A stretch of DNA of 64,000 nucleotides from Chryseobacterium oncorhynchi (GCF_002899895.1 NZ_PPEI02000003.1:310001-374000); one strand, 5' to 3'. Positions 43,809 to 53,161 are shown, numbered from the stretch's first letter. Numbers and translations: made by a program. The notes: generated by a model from the sequence alone, not told the origin.

Positions 43809-43809
43809 T

Positions 43810-45369
43810 TTATGTAACCTCTCCAAGGGTTTTGATAAAGGCTGATGGGTGTAATCCTGTGATTCTTTTAAACTCTATGGAAAAGGCACTGTGAGAAGAA
43901 TAACCCGTAATTTCAGCAAGGTGGTTGATCTTGTATTTTCGATATTGCGGGTCATTTTTTAGTTGGTTTACAATGTGGTTGATCCTAAGATGATTGATGT
44001 ACTGATTGAAGTTGAGATTCTTATGTTTTCTTATGACCGCCGAAAGATACTTTGTGTTTATGTTCAGGGTATTGGCAAGGTTGTAACGTGAAATGTTCTT
44101 GCTGTTAAAGTGAAGACTATCTTCAAAGCTTTTTAATCCTGTTAAAATATTTTCCTCTGCTTCCGGGGAAATTTTTACCTCTGCCGGAGTATTGCTGTGT
44201 TGAGGTTGGATTTCCTCGGCAACATCACTGGAATCCTCTTCATAGGAAGGAAGAGCAATCCCTTCTCGATATATTCTGGCAACTGTTTCCTTATGTTTTT
44301 TTCTAAGGCGAAAGATGTTAAAAATAACAGCACCCAATATCAGAATCATGACAAAGCAAACAATAAGTAAACCTTTTGAAAATCTATGACTTTTATTAAG
44401 TTCATTGTCAAAGTTTTCTTCTTTTTTTGAAAGTGTTTTATTGATCGCCATTGCTTTGTTGTAGGAGATACTGTCTTTCAGTTTGAGGTTTTCAACTTTA
44501 TATTTCTGAATATTGGATGAGTCGTGAAGCTGAGTATAGGCCGTTTCAAGATTTTTTGTGACTTCTATTTTCTTTTCATTAAAACCATACTTATTGACAA
44601 TAGCCAATGCCTGTTGATAATACAAAACGGCACTGTCAGGTTTATTTTGTTTAAAGAATGAAAACCCGATATCATTAAGAATGTTGGATTTAAGATAATG
44701 GTTATTACCGTCTATCAGCGTGAGAGCCTGTATAAAGTAAGATTTTGCTTCCTTGAATTTTTTTACCTCAGATAAACTGTACCCCATATTGGTATAGGCT
44801 GAGATCAATAGTTCGTTTCGTCGGGGTATATTTTTGATCTTTGTGAATTCCTGAACAGCATTTTTGGAGTAAAGTTCTTTTTCCTTGTACTGATTTTCAT
44901 TGAGGAGAACCAGAAAAGAATTATAAATCATCCCTTTCAGTTCATGCCCCTCATCCGTATTATTATTTTTTACTTCGGCCAGAGCTTTCTGTAAATTTCT
45001 AGAAGACTCTTCTAAAAGTCCCAATTTTGCATATTGTGTGCCCTGCATTCTGTAGGCAAGGGCCTTTCCTATAGCATAATTATTTTGTGTGGAAATCTTC
45101 AGTGCTTTTTCTGAAAAATCAAGGCTGCTCTTTGCGTCTGATTTTAAATAGCTGTTGTATGACTTTAAATAATAAGCCTTGGCAAGGTATTCCGGTAAGT
45201 TTCTTCTTTGCGCAGAGTCTATAATTGTTTTGAGAACAATTTCTGAACTGTCCGGATTTTTTGAAGAAAGTCCTCGTGCATATTTATAATGTCTCTCAAA
45301 ATCAAATGCTTGAGAAAACGCATATGTCGAAATAATGAGGAAGAAAAAGAACGTAATTTTTTTCTTCAT
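43810..45369 (-). CDS. TPR-containing AraC-family regulator, membrane-anchored
   Basis: This 519-residue protein has a signal peptide (about 1-20), TPR-like repeats at about 25-290, a single transmembrane helix at about 327-349 (GLLIVCFVMILILGAVIFNI) and a C-terminal AraC HTH at about 420-519 with INTKYLSAVIRKHK, NQYINHLRINHIV and GYSSHSAFSIEFKRITG. This one-component architecture, an exported TPR sensor joined to a cytoplasmic DNA-binding domain, is characteristic of Bacteroidota. Its target may be the convergent C1q cluster, but that is conjecture. It lies 12 bp downstream of the ydeI-like gene. Confidence 0.93.
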   Translation of the reverse strand: MKKKITFFFFLIISTYAFSQAFDFERHYKYARGLSSKNPDSSEIVLKTIIDSAQRRNLPEYLAKAYYLKSYNSYLKSDAKSSLDFSEKALKISTQNNYAIGKALAYRMQGTQYAKLGLLEESSRNLQKALAEVKNNNTDEGHELKGMIYNSFLVLLNENQYKEKELYSKNAVQEFTKIKNIPRRNELLISAYTNMGYSLSEVKKFKEAKSYFIQALTLIDGNNHYLKSNILNDIGFSFFKQNKPDSAVLYYQQALAIVNKYGFNEKKIEVTKNLETAYTQLHDSSNIQKYKVENLKLKDSISYNKAMAINKTLSKKEENFDNELNKSHRFSKGLLIVCFVMILILGAVIFNIFRLRKKHKETVARIYREGIALPSYEEDSSDVAEEIQPQHSNTPAEVKISPEAEENILTGLKSFEDSLHFNSKNISRYNLANTLNINTKYLSAVIRKHKNLNFNQYINHLRINHIVNQLKNDPQYRKYKINHLAEITGYSSHSAFSIEFKRITGLHPSAFIKTLGEVT

Positions 45370-45381
45370 TGTGTGTTGTGT

Positions 45382-45993
45382 TTATTTTTTTTCGTACTTC
45401 CAATTTCTGCCTTTGCCCTCTTCAATCCACTCCAAAGCCTGTTCCATTCTTTTATTTCTGGTAGCTTCTGTTTTGGCTTCAGTGAGCCATGTGATGTATT
45501 CCTTTCTGTAAGAGGGAGATGCTTTTTCAAAGAAACCCAATGCTTTTGGTTTATCGTTTAAAGCAGTCTGAAAATAATCAGGAATCTCCATTTCTGTTTT
45601 GGACGGGGCTGCTTTCTTCAGAGTTACTCCCATATCCGTAAGTTCCATAGCTTCCAGGATCGCTTTTTTAAGCTGAGGTTTTGAGGGAAGATCTTCAGTT
45701 TTTGTAATTTTTCCCAGACTGAACATGGAGTTCTTTTCAATATCATGGGTGATTTCCTGCATAGTTTTCATCTCTTTCTCCAGCCAGAACCCAAAGGTGC
45801 AATGTTGTTTAAAAGAGGCCATTGCACAGAGGTTTTTTCCTTTGTAGATAAAATGAGGAAAACTCCATTTCATCATTTCCTCTGCATCTGGGCAATATTC
45901 ATGAACGGTTTCTCGGATGTAATGAAGAATAGGTTTTGCAAAATCCTGTGATTTTTCAATATAAGAATCTATTTTTGAGCTGTACTTTTCCAT
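45382..45993 (-). CDS. YdeI/DUF1801-family protein
   Basis: This 203-residue cytosolic protein has a DUF1801 domain at about 1-115 (AEEMMKWSFPHFIYKGKNLCAMASFKQH) and a C-terminal YdeI/OmpD-associated region (IPDYFQTALNDKPKALGFFEKASPSYRKEYITWLTEAKTEATRNKRMEQALEW). YdeI relatives are linked to resistance against bacteriocins or cationic peptides, but the mechanism is unknown. It lies 5 bp after the serine hydrolase and 12 bp before the AraC gene, so the three may be one operon. Confidence 0.85.
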   Translation of the reverse strand: MEKYSSKIDSYIEKSQDFAKPILHYIRETVHEYCPDAEEMMKWSFPHFIYKGKNLCAMASFKQHCTFGFWLEKEMKTMQEITHDIEKNSMFSLGKITKTEDLPSKPQLKKAILEAMELTDMGVTLKKAAPSKTEMEIPDYFQTALNDKPKALGFFEKASPSYRKEYITWLTEAKTEATRNKRMEQALEWIEEGKGRNWKYEKK

Positions 45994-45998
45994 GTTTT

Positions 45999-47132
45999 TT
46001 ATTGAAATAGCTGTACGGTTTCATTAACAAGGAATTTCACCTGATCTGGTCTTCCTCTGTCATTTTTAGGATTATTAGCATAGCTTCCGGTCTTTACAAT
46101 AACCATATTGTGCTCAGGGACCATAATGATATACTGCCCTTGAAGCCCCAAAAAATAATAATGTTTGATAGGGTTATCGTGATTAATCCAAAGCCCCATT
46201 CCATAGATGTTTTCAGATTTTTCTGTAGGGGTTCTCATCTGCTCAATAAAATCAGAATTAAGGATCTGTTGATCACCTACCTTACCATCATCCAGAAATA
46301 ATTGGCCCAGTTTTGCAAAGTCCCTTGCATTAGAATGAATACAGCAATATGTTTTTTCCATTCCATGATTGTCTGTACTCCATTTTGCATTTTGTTCCAT
46401 TCCCAGCGGAATCCAGAACTTTTCAGATAAATAGGTTGCCAAGGGTTGTTTTAAAGCCTTTTTTAGAGCAAAGCCAAGAAGTTGCGTTGCTCCGCTTTGA
46501 TATTCAAACCTTGTTCCCGGAACTTCCTTGAATTTTCTTGAAAATACTGCTTTTATAAGGCTTTTTCCATAGTAGGCTTTGGCGTTAGGAAGAAACGGAC
46601 TGTTATAGTTTTCATCCCAGTCAAGACCGGCTTCCATTTGAGCTAGATTTTTGAGTGTGACTGTGTTTCCAAATGCTTTTTCCTTAAATTCTGCATAAAA
46701 GTCAGAAACCTTTTCGTCAATATTATGAATGATCCTTTCTTCCAGTGCTTTCCCTAAAAGCATAACGGTAACAGCTTTGGCCATGGAAAAGGAATTGGTT
46801 TGCGAAAGTTGATTATAGCCCTCCCAATATTGTTCATGAAGAATTTTCCCATTTTTTATCACCACAAAAGCGGCTGCTTTAGAATGTTTTAAATCTTCGA
46901 CTAAATGTTTAGGTAGTTCTTTTTTATTGTAATCGGAATCTTCTTCCCATAGTCTAGGCTCTTCTGTAGCAATAGGATTGCTTGGAAACAGGTTTCCATC
47001 ATCAATATACGCACTTGATTTTCCCTTAAGGTAGGTCTTGGAAATGCCACTAAATAAATAATCATATCCCAAAAAGTAAGCTGCAGCCGCTCCGGCTACT
47101 GCCCCGCCTATCATGTACTTTAATATTCTCAT
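45999..47132 (-). CDS. Beta-lactamase-like serine hydrolase
   Basis: This 377-residue protein has an N-terminal hydrophobic segment (about 6-28) that can anchor it. The active site follows class C/EstB logic: SMAK gives Ser116 and Lys119, and FEYQSGATQLL gives the Tyr motif. It is closest in style to 6-aminohexanoate-dimer hydrolases and esterases rather than true beta-lactamases. The substrate is unknown. A hairpin upstream ends glyS transcription, so it starts its own unit, likely with ydeI and the AraC gene. Confidence 0.88.
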   Translation of the reverse strand: MRILKYMIGGAVAGAAAAYFLGYDYLFSGISKTYLKGKSSAYIDDGNLFPSNPIATEEPRLWEEDSDYNKKELPKHLVEDLKHSKAAAFVVIKNGKILHEQYWEGYNQLSQTNSFSMAKAVTVMLLGKALEERIIHNIDEKVSDFYAEFKEKAFGNTVTLKNLAQMEAGLDWDENYNSPFLPNAKAYYGKSLIKAVFSRKFKEVPGTRFEYQSGATQLLGFALKKALKQPLATYLSEKFWIPLGMEQNAKWSTDNHGMEKTYCCIHSNARDFAKLGQLFLDDGKVGDQQILNSDFIEQMRTPTEKSENIYGMGLWINHDNPIKHYYFLGLQGQYIIMVPEHNMVIVKTGSYANNPKNDRGRPDQVKFLVNETVQLFQ

Positions 47133-47207
47133 ATTTCGTCAATCGGTCTCTAACAAATTTAAACAATTTGAAACTTAAAAATAATAAAATAAGATAGAAG
47201 TACTGAA

Positions 47208-47238
47208 AATAAAAAAGCCCTGATTTCTCAAGGCTTTT
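47208..47238 (-). terminator. Terminator of glyS
   Basis: AAAAGCCCTGA and TCAAGGCTTTT form an 11-bp stem with one mismatch and a 4-nt loop. On the minus strand a T-run follows. It lies just after the glyS stop. Confidence 0.75.
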
Positions 47239-47241
47239 ATT

Positions 47242-48783
47242 CTATAGTTTAGAAAGTAAATTTCTGAAGTTGGTCTTCTCATCAATGATTCTTCTCAACT
47301 CTGAAACCGGAACTCTTTCCTGCTTCATTGTATCTCTGTCTCTTATTGTTACCGTATGATCCGTTAAAGAGTCGTGGTCAATGGTAATACAGTAAGGAGT
47401 ACCGATGGCATCCTGTCTTCTGTAACGTTTTCCGATAGCATCTTTCTCTTCGTAGAATAAGTTGAAATCATATTTCAGGTCATTGAAGATTGTTTCTGCA
47501 TACTCAGCAAGTCCATCTTTCTTCATCAATGGAAGGATGGCTGCTTTAATTGGAGCAATAGCAGGAGGTAAAGATAATACTGTTCTTTCTGAACCGTCTT
47601 CCAATACTTCATCTCTTAAACAATGAGAGAAGATAGAAAGGAATAGTCTGTCTAAACCTACTGAAGTTTCCACTACATAAGGAACATAGTTTTCGTTTCT
47701 TTCAGGATCGAAGAACTGAAGCTTTCTTCCTGAGAACTCCTCGTGAGCCTTTAAGTCGAAATCCGTTCTTGAGTGAATTCCTTCCAATTCTTTAAATCCG
47801 AATGGGAAATTGAATTCAATATCTGCTGCTGCATTCGCATAGTGAGCCAGTTTTTCATGGTCATGGAATCTGTAGTTGTCATTTCCTAAACCTAAAGCTA
47901 AGTGCCAGTTCAGACGTTTTTGCTTCCATTGCTCGTAGAATTCTAGTTCCGTTCCCGGAGCAACGAAGAACTGCATTTCCATCTGTTCAAATTCACGCAT
48001 TCTGAAGATAAACTGTCTTGCAACAATCTCATTTCTGAAGGCCTTACCAATCTGTGCAATACCGAAAGGAAGCTTATGACGTGAAGTTTTCTGTACATTC
48101 AGGAAGTTAACAAAAATACCTTGTGCTGTTTCAGGTCTTAGGTAAAGATCCATTGCAGAATCAGCAGAAGCTCCTAATTTTGTTCCGAACATCAGGTTGA
48201 ACTGTCTTACTTCTGTCCAGTTTTTAGAACCTGTATCAGGATCAGCAATTTCTAATTCTTCAATTAAAGATTTTACATCAGCAAGATCTTCATTTTCCAA
48301 TGATTTTGCCAATCTTGAAAGAATAGCCTCTCTTTTTGCTCTGTATTCCAAAATTTTTGGGTTGGTAGCAACAAACTGATCTTTATCGAAAGACTCACCG
48401 AATCTCTTCGCTGCTTTTTCAATCTCTTTATTCTCTTTATCTTCAATCTTAGCACAATAATCTTCCACCAAAACGTCTGCTCTGAAACGTTTCTTAGAAT
48501 CTTTATTATCAATCAATGGATCGTTGAAAGCGTCTACGTGGCCTGATGCTTTCCATGTTGTTGGGTGCATAAGGATCGCCGAGTCAATGCCTACAATATT
48601 TTCGTTAAGCTGTACCATAGCTTTCCACCAATATTGTTTGATATTGTTTTTTAATTCGGCACCATTCTGTCCATAATCATAAACAGCGGATAAACCATCA
48701 TAGATCTCACTTGATGGGAAAATAAACCCATATTCTTTAGCGTGAGAAATTACTTTCTTGAAAACATCTTCTTGCTTTGCCAT
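47242..48783 (-). CDS. glyS: Glycine--tRNA ligase, alpha2 type
   Basis: This 513-residue class II synthetase belongs to the eukaryote/archaeal-like homodimer type, not the alpha2beta2 type. Motif 1-2 sequence (LPFGIAQIGKAFRNEI, FRMREFEQMEMQFF) and motif 3 (VETSVGLDRLFL) are present, followed by an anticodon-binding domain (APIKAAILPLMKKDGL). Residues about 115-190 form a charged insertion. It has its own promoter box and terminator. Confidence 0.97.
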   Translation of the reverse strand: MAKQEDVFKKVISHAKEYGFIFPSSEIYDGLSAVYDYGQNGAELKNNIKQYWWKAMVQLNENIVGIDSAILMHPTTWKASGHVDAFNDPLIDNKDSKKRFRADVLVEDYCAKIEDKENKEIEKAAKRFGESFDKDQFVATNPKILEYRAKREAILSRLAKSLENEDLADVKSLIEELEIADPDTGSKNWTEVRQFNLMFGTKLGASADSAMDLYLRPETAQGIFVNFLNVQKTSRHKLPFGIAQIGKAFRNEIVARQFIFRMREFEQMEMQFFVAPGTELEFYEQWKQKRLNWHLALGLGNDNYRFHDHEKLAHYANAAADIEFNFPFGFKELEGIHSRTDFDLKAHEEFSGRKLQFFDPERNENYVPYVVETSVGLDRLFLSIFSHCLRDEVLEDGSERTVLSLPPAIAPIKAAILPLMKKDGLAEYAETIFNDLKYDFNLFYEEKDAIGKRYRRQDAIGTPYCITIDHDSLTDHTVTIRDRDTMKQERVPVSELRRIIDEKTNFRNLLSKL

Positions 48784-48805
48784 AATTTTTTTAACGTCTG
48801 ATGTG

Positions 48806-48813
48806 CAAAAATA
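48806..48813 (-). promoter_or_regulatory. -7 promoter box of glyS
   Basis: The minus strand reads TATTTTTG, 22 bp upstream of the glyS ATG. Confidence 0.55.
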
Positions 48814-48893
48814 TGAATTTGGATTCCAAAATCATGAAATTCCATAAAAAAAGCAGTAAATAAAAGTTCAAAAATTTGCATTTTTATTTTCAA

Positions 48894-48976
48894 GAGCCGG
48901 GAACCTGCTTTCCGCTGTATCTTTTTCGCTTTGCTTAGGTCGCAACAAAAAAGGATGTCGCTGCAATCAGGGCTAG
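48894..48976. repeat. Probable dispersed flavobacterial intergenic repeat
   Basis: This is a relatively GC-rich 83-bp island in AT-rich DNA. On the minus strand it begins CTAGCCCTGATTGCAGCG, continues ACATCCTTTTTTG, and ends AAAAAGATACAGCGG then AGCAGG. The T-run and A-run can pair around a central loop. I recall this pattern (AGCCCTGAT, TCCTTTTTTG, GATACAGCGG) as recurring between genes in Flavobacterium and Chryseobacterium genomes. No protein is supported. It separates divergent glyS and truC. Confidence 0.6.
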
Positions 48977-48992
48977 ATCGGTTGAAAATTTC

Positions 48993-49000
48993 TATTTTTG
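48993..49000 (+). promoter_or_regulatory. -7 promoter box of truC
   Basis: TATTTTTG ends only 4 bp before the truC ATG, so transcription would begin at or next to the start codon (leaderless mRNA). Confidence 0.5.
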
Positions 49001-49004
49001 CCCC

Positions 49005-49700
49005 ATGTTAGAAATTCTTTATCGGGACGAACATCTTATTGCCATCAATAAACCGAGCGGATTATTGGTTCATAAATCTTACTATGCAGGAGAGGCAGAT
49101 ACTTACGCCATTCAGGAATTGAGAGATCAGATCGGGCAGTATGTTTATCCTGCGCATCGTTTAGACCGAAAAACTTCTGGTGTTCTGTTATTCACTTTAG
49201 ATAAAGATTCATTAAGAATAATGAACGATCAATTTGCGACACGAAAAGTTGAGAAAAAATATTTAGTCATTGTTCGTGGCTGGACGAAAGAGGAAGAAAC
49301 AATTGATTATGATTTGATTAATGAGGACGAAATTCAGCAGAATGCCATTACCTATTATCATCGTTTACAGACTTCAGAAATAGATTTAGCTTTCGGAAAA
49401 CATCAGACTTCACGTTATTGCCTGGTAGAAGCTATTCCGGAAACAGGTAGGATGCATCAGCTGAGAAAACATTTTAAACATATTTTACACCCCATTTTGG
49501 GCTGTCGTCCTTATGGATGTAATAAACAGAATAAACTGTGGCTGGAAACTTTCAATATGAGCAAAATGATGCTTCACGCTCATCAATTAATCTTCGATCA
49601 TCCTATTACCAACGAAAGAATAACACTGAATGCTAAGGTAAACGAAGAATTCAAGAGAGTAGGAGACATTTTGAACCTCGATTTAAGCTCATATTCTTGA
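49005..49700 (+). CDS. truC: tRNA pseudouridine-65 synthase
   Basis: This 231-residue RluA-family enzyme has catalytic Asp54 in HRLDRKTSGVLLF. The compact N-terminus (LEILYRDEHLIAINKPSGLLVHKS), with no S4 domain, and the size match TruC. The second conserved block ETGRMHQLRKHFKHI is present. It modifies U65 in the acceptor stem of some tRNAs. The start is firm because it matches the family N-terminus, despite the very close promoter box. Confidence 0.9.
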   Translation: MLEILYRDEHLIAINKPSGLLVHKSYYAGEADTYAIQELRDQIGQYVYPAHRLDRKTSGVLLFTLDKDSLRIMNDQFATRKVEKKYLVIVRGWTKEEETIDYDLINEDEIQQNAITYYHRLQTSEIDLAFGKHQTSRYCLVEAIPETGRMHQLRKHFKHILHPILGCRPYGCNKQNKLWLETFNMSKMMLHAHQLIFDHPITNERITLNAKVNEEFKRVGDILNLDLSSYS

Positions 49701-49791
49701 TGCTTATTGGATAGATGTACTTTATAGATAGTATTTATAAAACATTTTGATAAAATATCATAGGTAAATCGATGGTTAATTTTAAAATGAG

Positions 49792-49799
49792 TAATTTTG
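49792..49799 (+). promoter_or_regulatory. -7 promoter box of pyrD
   Basis: TAATTTTG lies 15 bp upstream of the pyrD ATG. Confidence 0.6.
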
Positions 49800-49814
49800 T
49801 AAAACTTTTTTTCA

Positions 49815-50852
49815 ATGTACAAAAGCATCATCAGACCTATTCTTTTCAAATTTGACCCGGAAGATGTTCATCACTTTACTTTTTCGGTGCTCAAGAATTT
49901 TGGATTTCTCACTAAATTATTTTTCCCTAAACCCATTGAGGACAAGCGCCTGGAAAGAGAAGTTTTCGGATTAAAATTTAAAAATCCTGTAGGATTGGCT
50001 GCTGGTTTCGATAAAAATGCAGTATTATTTAATGAATTGGGTGACCTAGGTTTCGGATTTGTAGAAATAGGAACGGTAACCCCAAAAGCTCAGGCAGGAA
50101 ATCCTAGGAAAAGATTGTTCCGTTTAATAGAAGATGGCGGAATTATCAACAGAATGGGGTTCAATAATGATGGTCTTGAAGCTGCTATTGAAAAGCTGAA
50201 ATCAAACAAAGGAAAAATAATCATCGGGGGGAACATAGGAAAAAACACCAATACAAGTCCTGAAAACTATACCCAAGATTACCTAGATTGCTTTGACGGT
50301 CTTCATCCTCATGTAGATTACTTTGTATTGAATGTAAGCTGCCCGAATGTGGGAAGCCACGCTAAACTTGAAGATGTAGAGTACCTGCGTGAACTGATCA
50401 CGGAAGTGAAGAAAATCAACCAATCAAAAACGGTACAGAAACCCATATTACTAAAAATTGCTCCGGATCTTAATAACAATCAATTAGATGAAATTGTTGA
50501 GCTTATTGCAGAAACAAAAATTGATGGAGTGATTGCTTCCAATACATCTGTAAACAGAGAAGGCTTAAAAACGTCATCAGAAGTTTTGGAACAAATAGGA
50601 AATGGTGGTTTAAGTGGAAAACCTATTCGTGAAAGAAGTACAAAAATCATCAAATACCTTTCGGATAAAAGTAACAGAGCATTCCCAATTATTGGAGTAG
50701 GAGGGATTCACTCTGCAAAGGATGCTATTGAAAAATTAGATGCAGGAGCAAGTCTAGTTCAGTTGTATACCGGATTTATTTACGAAGGCCCGGAATTGAT
50801 TAACGAAATTAATCAGGAGCTTTTGAAAAGAGCAAGCAGATTACCAAGATAA
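49815..50852 (+). CDS. pyrD: Dihydroorotate dehydrogenase, class 2 architecture
   Basis: This 345-residue FMN enzyme oxidises dihydroorotate to orotate. The N-terminal helical extension (about 1-45, [15 protein letters not shown]) is the quinone and membrane-binding feature of class 2. [25 protein letters not shown] and RLFRL are typical. The catalytic loop reads NVSCPNVG, with Cys176 where E. coli PyrD has Ser175; that Cys is a class 1 hallmark. The C-terminal GVGGI and LVQLYTGF phosphate-binding loops are intact. It ends at a bidirectional terminator. Confidence 0.96.
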   Translation: MYKSIIRPILFKFDPEDVHHFTFSVLKNFGFLTKLFFPKPIEDKRLEREVFGLKFKNPVGLAAGFDKNAVLFNELGDLGFGFVEIGTVTPKAQAGNPRKRLFRLIEDGGIINRMGFNNDGLEAAIEKLKSNKGKIIIGGNIGKNTNTSPENYTQDYLDCFDGLHPHVDYFVLNVSCPNVGSHAKLEDVEYLRELITEVKKINQSKTVQKPILLKIAPDLNNNQLDEIVELIAETKIDGVIASNTSVNREGLKTSSEVLEQIGNGGLSGKPIRERSTKIIKYLSDKSNRAFPIIGVGGIHSAKDAIEKLDAGASLVQLYTGFIYEGPELINEINQELLKRASRLPR

Positions 50853-50860
50853 GATAAAGT

Positions 50861-50889
50861 AAAAGAGTTCATTTTTGAGCTCTTTTTTT
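50861..50889. terminator. Bidirectional terminator after pyrD
   Basis: AAAAGAGTTCA and TGAGCTCTTTT form an 11-bp stem with one wobble and a 4-nt loop, with T-rich tails in both directions. It serves pyrD and the convergent 296-residue gene. Confidence 0.85.
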
Positions 50890-51778
50890 ATTTTGATTTT
50901 ATAACGAGAGCATTTTTTACATCAACAGTAAGGGTGTGGGCTGGTAAAGAATCTGATTTACCCACTTTAAGCTGTATCATTTTTCCATCTTTTGATTTTG
51001 TTTCAACCGTATCATATATATTCTCCAGACAGCTTTCGGTAAGGAACTCTTCATAACGTTTATAATTCCAGTCTTTGGTAAAGTACAGAATCCTGTATCC
51101 TTTTTCCCCTTCACTGGCTCCGCATCTCCCACAGGCATTAAAATTTGAAGAATGTTCAAAATACAAAAGAACCCGATTCCCTTTCTCTCCGGACACATAT
51201 GATATCAATTCATTTCCACCATATTGATTGATGAAATCAAAAGTGTTGATCTTTTTGTTATTGGGCAGGATCAGATAATTGTTATATCGGTAGATCATAT
51301 CATTACCGGTGAATAATTGGGCTGGTAGTACTTTACTTCCTAGATAAAATTTTCCTGAAATAGGATTTTCTTTAGTTTGTTGATCTTCTGCAAATATGAT
51401 GGACTCCTTTGGACGGAGGTTTTGTGCAATTTCAGCGATCTTTTCCACTTTCTGTGGGGACGTAATATCTTCTTTAAGCTTGGCCGAATTTTGTTTATGC
51501 TTTGTTCCGAAATTGTATAAAGCCAGTTTGCCATAATCATAAATTCCGGTAAGGGGAAGTTTCTTCTGATATTTATCGTAATAATACCAACCCTCTACAA
51601 AATACTGATACAGGCTGCAATCTGCAATACCGGCATAATGAAGCTGCATGGTGATAGGAACGCCTGCAATTTCTCCCTTGAAGAGTTGTGAAGAATCTGT
51701 AACCTTTTTTAATTCAATCTTTTGACAGAAAAGAATAGTAAAGGAGAGGGATAATAATAACGTAAGGATTTTTTTCAT
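50888..51778 (-). CDS. Secreted protein of unknown function
   Basis: I do not recognise a named family in this 296-residue protein. A Sec signal peptide (MKKILTLLLSLSFTILFCQK) is followed by a beta-rich body with two similar halves: an N-terminal LFKGEIAGVPITMQLHYAG/WYYYDKYQKKLPLTGIYDYG segment recalls beta-strand-and-turn domains that assay stability of secreted Bacteroidota proteins. ACGRCGASEGEKGYR contains a CxxC pair. It lies 18 bp downstream of the DUF445 gene and is probably cotranscribed. Confidence 0.65.
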   Translation of the reverse strand: MKKILTLLLSLSFTILFCQKIELKKVTDSSQLFKGEIAGVPITMQLHYAGIADCSLYQYFVEGWYYYDKYQKKLPLTGIYDYGKLALYNFGTKHKQNSAKLKEDITSPQKVEKIAEIAQNLRPKESIIFAEDQQTKENPISGKFYLGSKVLPAQLFTGNDMIYRYNNYLILPNNKKINTFDFINQYGGNELISYVSGEKGNRVLLYFEHSSNFNACGRCGASEGEKGYRILYFTKDWNYKRYEEFLTESCLENIYDTVETKSKDGKMIQLKVGKSDSLPAHTLTVDVKNALVIKSK

Positions 51779-51796
51779 GGTTAAGGTGTCACATTT

Positions 51797-53041
51797 TTAA
51801 AGGAAGAAGTTGGCGATGGTATAGATAATTAACCCTACCAGACCTCCTACCAATGTACCGTTTACACGGATAAACTGAAGATCTTTTCCTACTTCCAGCT
51901 CTAGCTTTTCACTTAACTCCTTACCCTGCCAGTTTCCTACGGTATTACTGATAAGGCTTCCAAATTGATGGGTGTTTTTCAGAATGTATTTGTAGGCTGT
52001 TACACGAACCCAATGATCAATCTTGTTTTGAAGATTTTCATCTGTTTTTAGGTTTTGTGAAAACTCGTTGAGGTTATTCAACAGATAGTTTTTCAATGCC
52101 GAATGATCTTCCTGTAATTCTTTCATCAATGTTTTTTTGATGGAAACCCAAATGTCATTGGAATATTCATCAAGTTTATCACTCTTCAGAAGACCGTTTT
52201 TGATTGTTTTGAACTCTTCATCCCATTTTGGATCTTCTTTAAGATCAGTAGAAAATTCATGAATCTTTTGAGTGATTAATGTTCTTACTTCGTGTTCCTG
52301 ATTTTCTTCAATTTCCCTGAAGAACTCAGACAGGCCATCTGTAATCTTGTCTGCAATTTTATTATCAACAAAGGATGGAATGAACGAGTAACTGCCTTTC
52401 TTTACACGATCCTGGATCATTTCATCGTTTTCAATAATATATTCTTTGATCTGTTTAGACAGGTTGGTAATAATTCTCTGGTGATCATTCTTTTCCAAAA
52501 TATAATGGATTCCGTTTCCTACCACCTTATTGAGCTTAATATCATCAGTCATATCAGATACTTTTTTACTGATAAACTGGCTTACTGTAGAGTCATCAAG
52601 TTTATTGAGGATGTCAAGAACAATATCTGCGAGATTTTTGACAAGAATATTTTGATTTTTTTCCTTTCCAAGCCACTCGCCTACAAAGTTGGAAATCTTT
52701 ATCTTTTGAATGTAGGGACGTATATTCTGAGGCGAAAGAAAATTGCTAACGACAAAGCTTCCCAGATTATCTCCCAATCTTTGTTTACTATTTTCAATCA
52801 GATTAGTGTGAGGAATGGGTAAACCTAAAGGATGGCGGAACAGAGCTGTTACAGCAAACCAATCGGCTAGGGCGCCTACCATGGCGGCTTCGGCAAAAGC
52901 GCGTACGTAACCAACCCAATGAGAGGGATTGGACTTCTGTAATATAGTTGTAACAATGAAAATAAGGGCCATCAGAACAAATAGACCTGTGGCAAAAGCC
53001 TTATATTTTCTAAGCTGTTTTCTTTTTGCTTCGTCATTCAT
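51797..53041 (-). CDS. DUF445 membrane protein (YjiN-like)
   Basis: This 414-residue protein has N-terminal hairpin helices at about 12-32 and 44-68 (WVGYVRAFAEAAMVGALADWFAVTALFRHPLG, the DUF445 signature), a long helical charged middle, and a C-terminal transmembrane helix (GTLVGGLVGLIIYTIANFFL). It matches the E. coli YjiN-type architecture. The function is unknown. Its promoter box on the minus strand ends only 5 bp before the ATG. Confidence 0.92.
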   Translation of the reverse strand: MNDEAKRKQLRKYKAFATGLFVLMALIFIVTTILQKSNPSHWVGYVRAFAEAAMVGALADWFAVTALFRHPLGLPIPHTNLIENSKQRLGDNLGSFVVSNFLSPQNIRPYIQKIKISNFVGEWLGKEKNQNILVKNLADIVLDILNKLDDSTVSQFISKKVSDMTDDIKLNKVVGNGIHYILEKNDHQRIITNLSKQIKEYIIENDEMIQDRVKKGSYSFIPSFVDNKIADKITDGLSEFFREIEENQEHEVRTLITQKIHEFSTDLKEDPKWDEEFKTIKNGLLKSDKLDEYSNDIWVSIKKTLMKELQEDHSALKNYLLNNLNEFSQNLKTDENLQNKIDHWVRVTAYKYILKNTHQFGSLISNTVGNWQGKELSEKLELEVGKDLQFIRVNGTLVGGLVGLIIYTIANFFL

Positions 53042-53046
53042 ATTCT

Positions 53047-53054
53047 CAAATTTA
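53047..53054 (-). promoter_or_regulatory. -7 promoter box of the DUF445 gene
   Basis: The minus strand reads TAAATTTG, with 5 bp to the ATG at 53041. A second TAAATTTG on the plus strand at 53056-53063 could serve msrB with a long leader. Confidence 0.5.
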
Positions 53055-53161
53055 CTAAATTTGGTTATGAAACTGTTTAATCTTTATAAAAGCTTTAAAC
53101 ACTTTAGGTAACTTAAATGTTTTTAAATCTTGCAGTTCAACTTTAAGAGTTAAAATTTACA

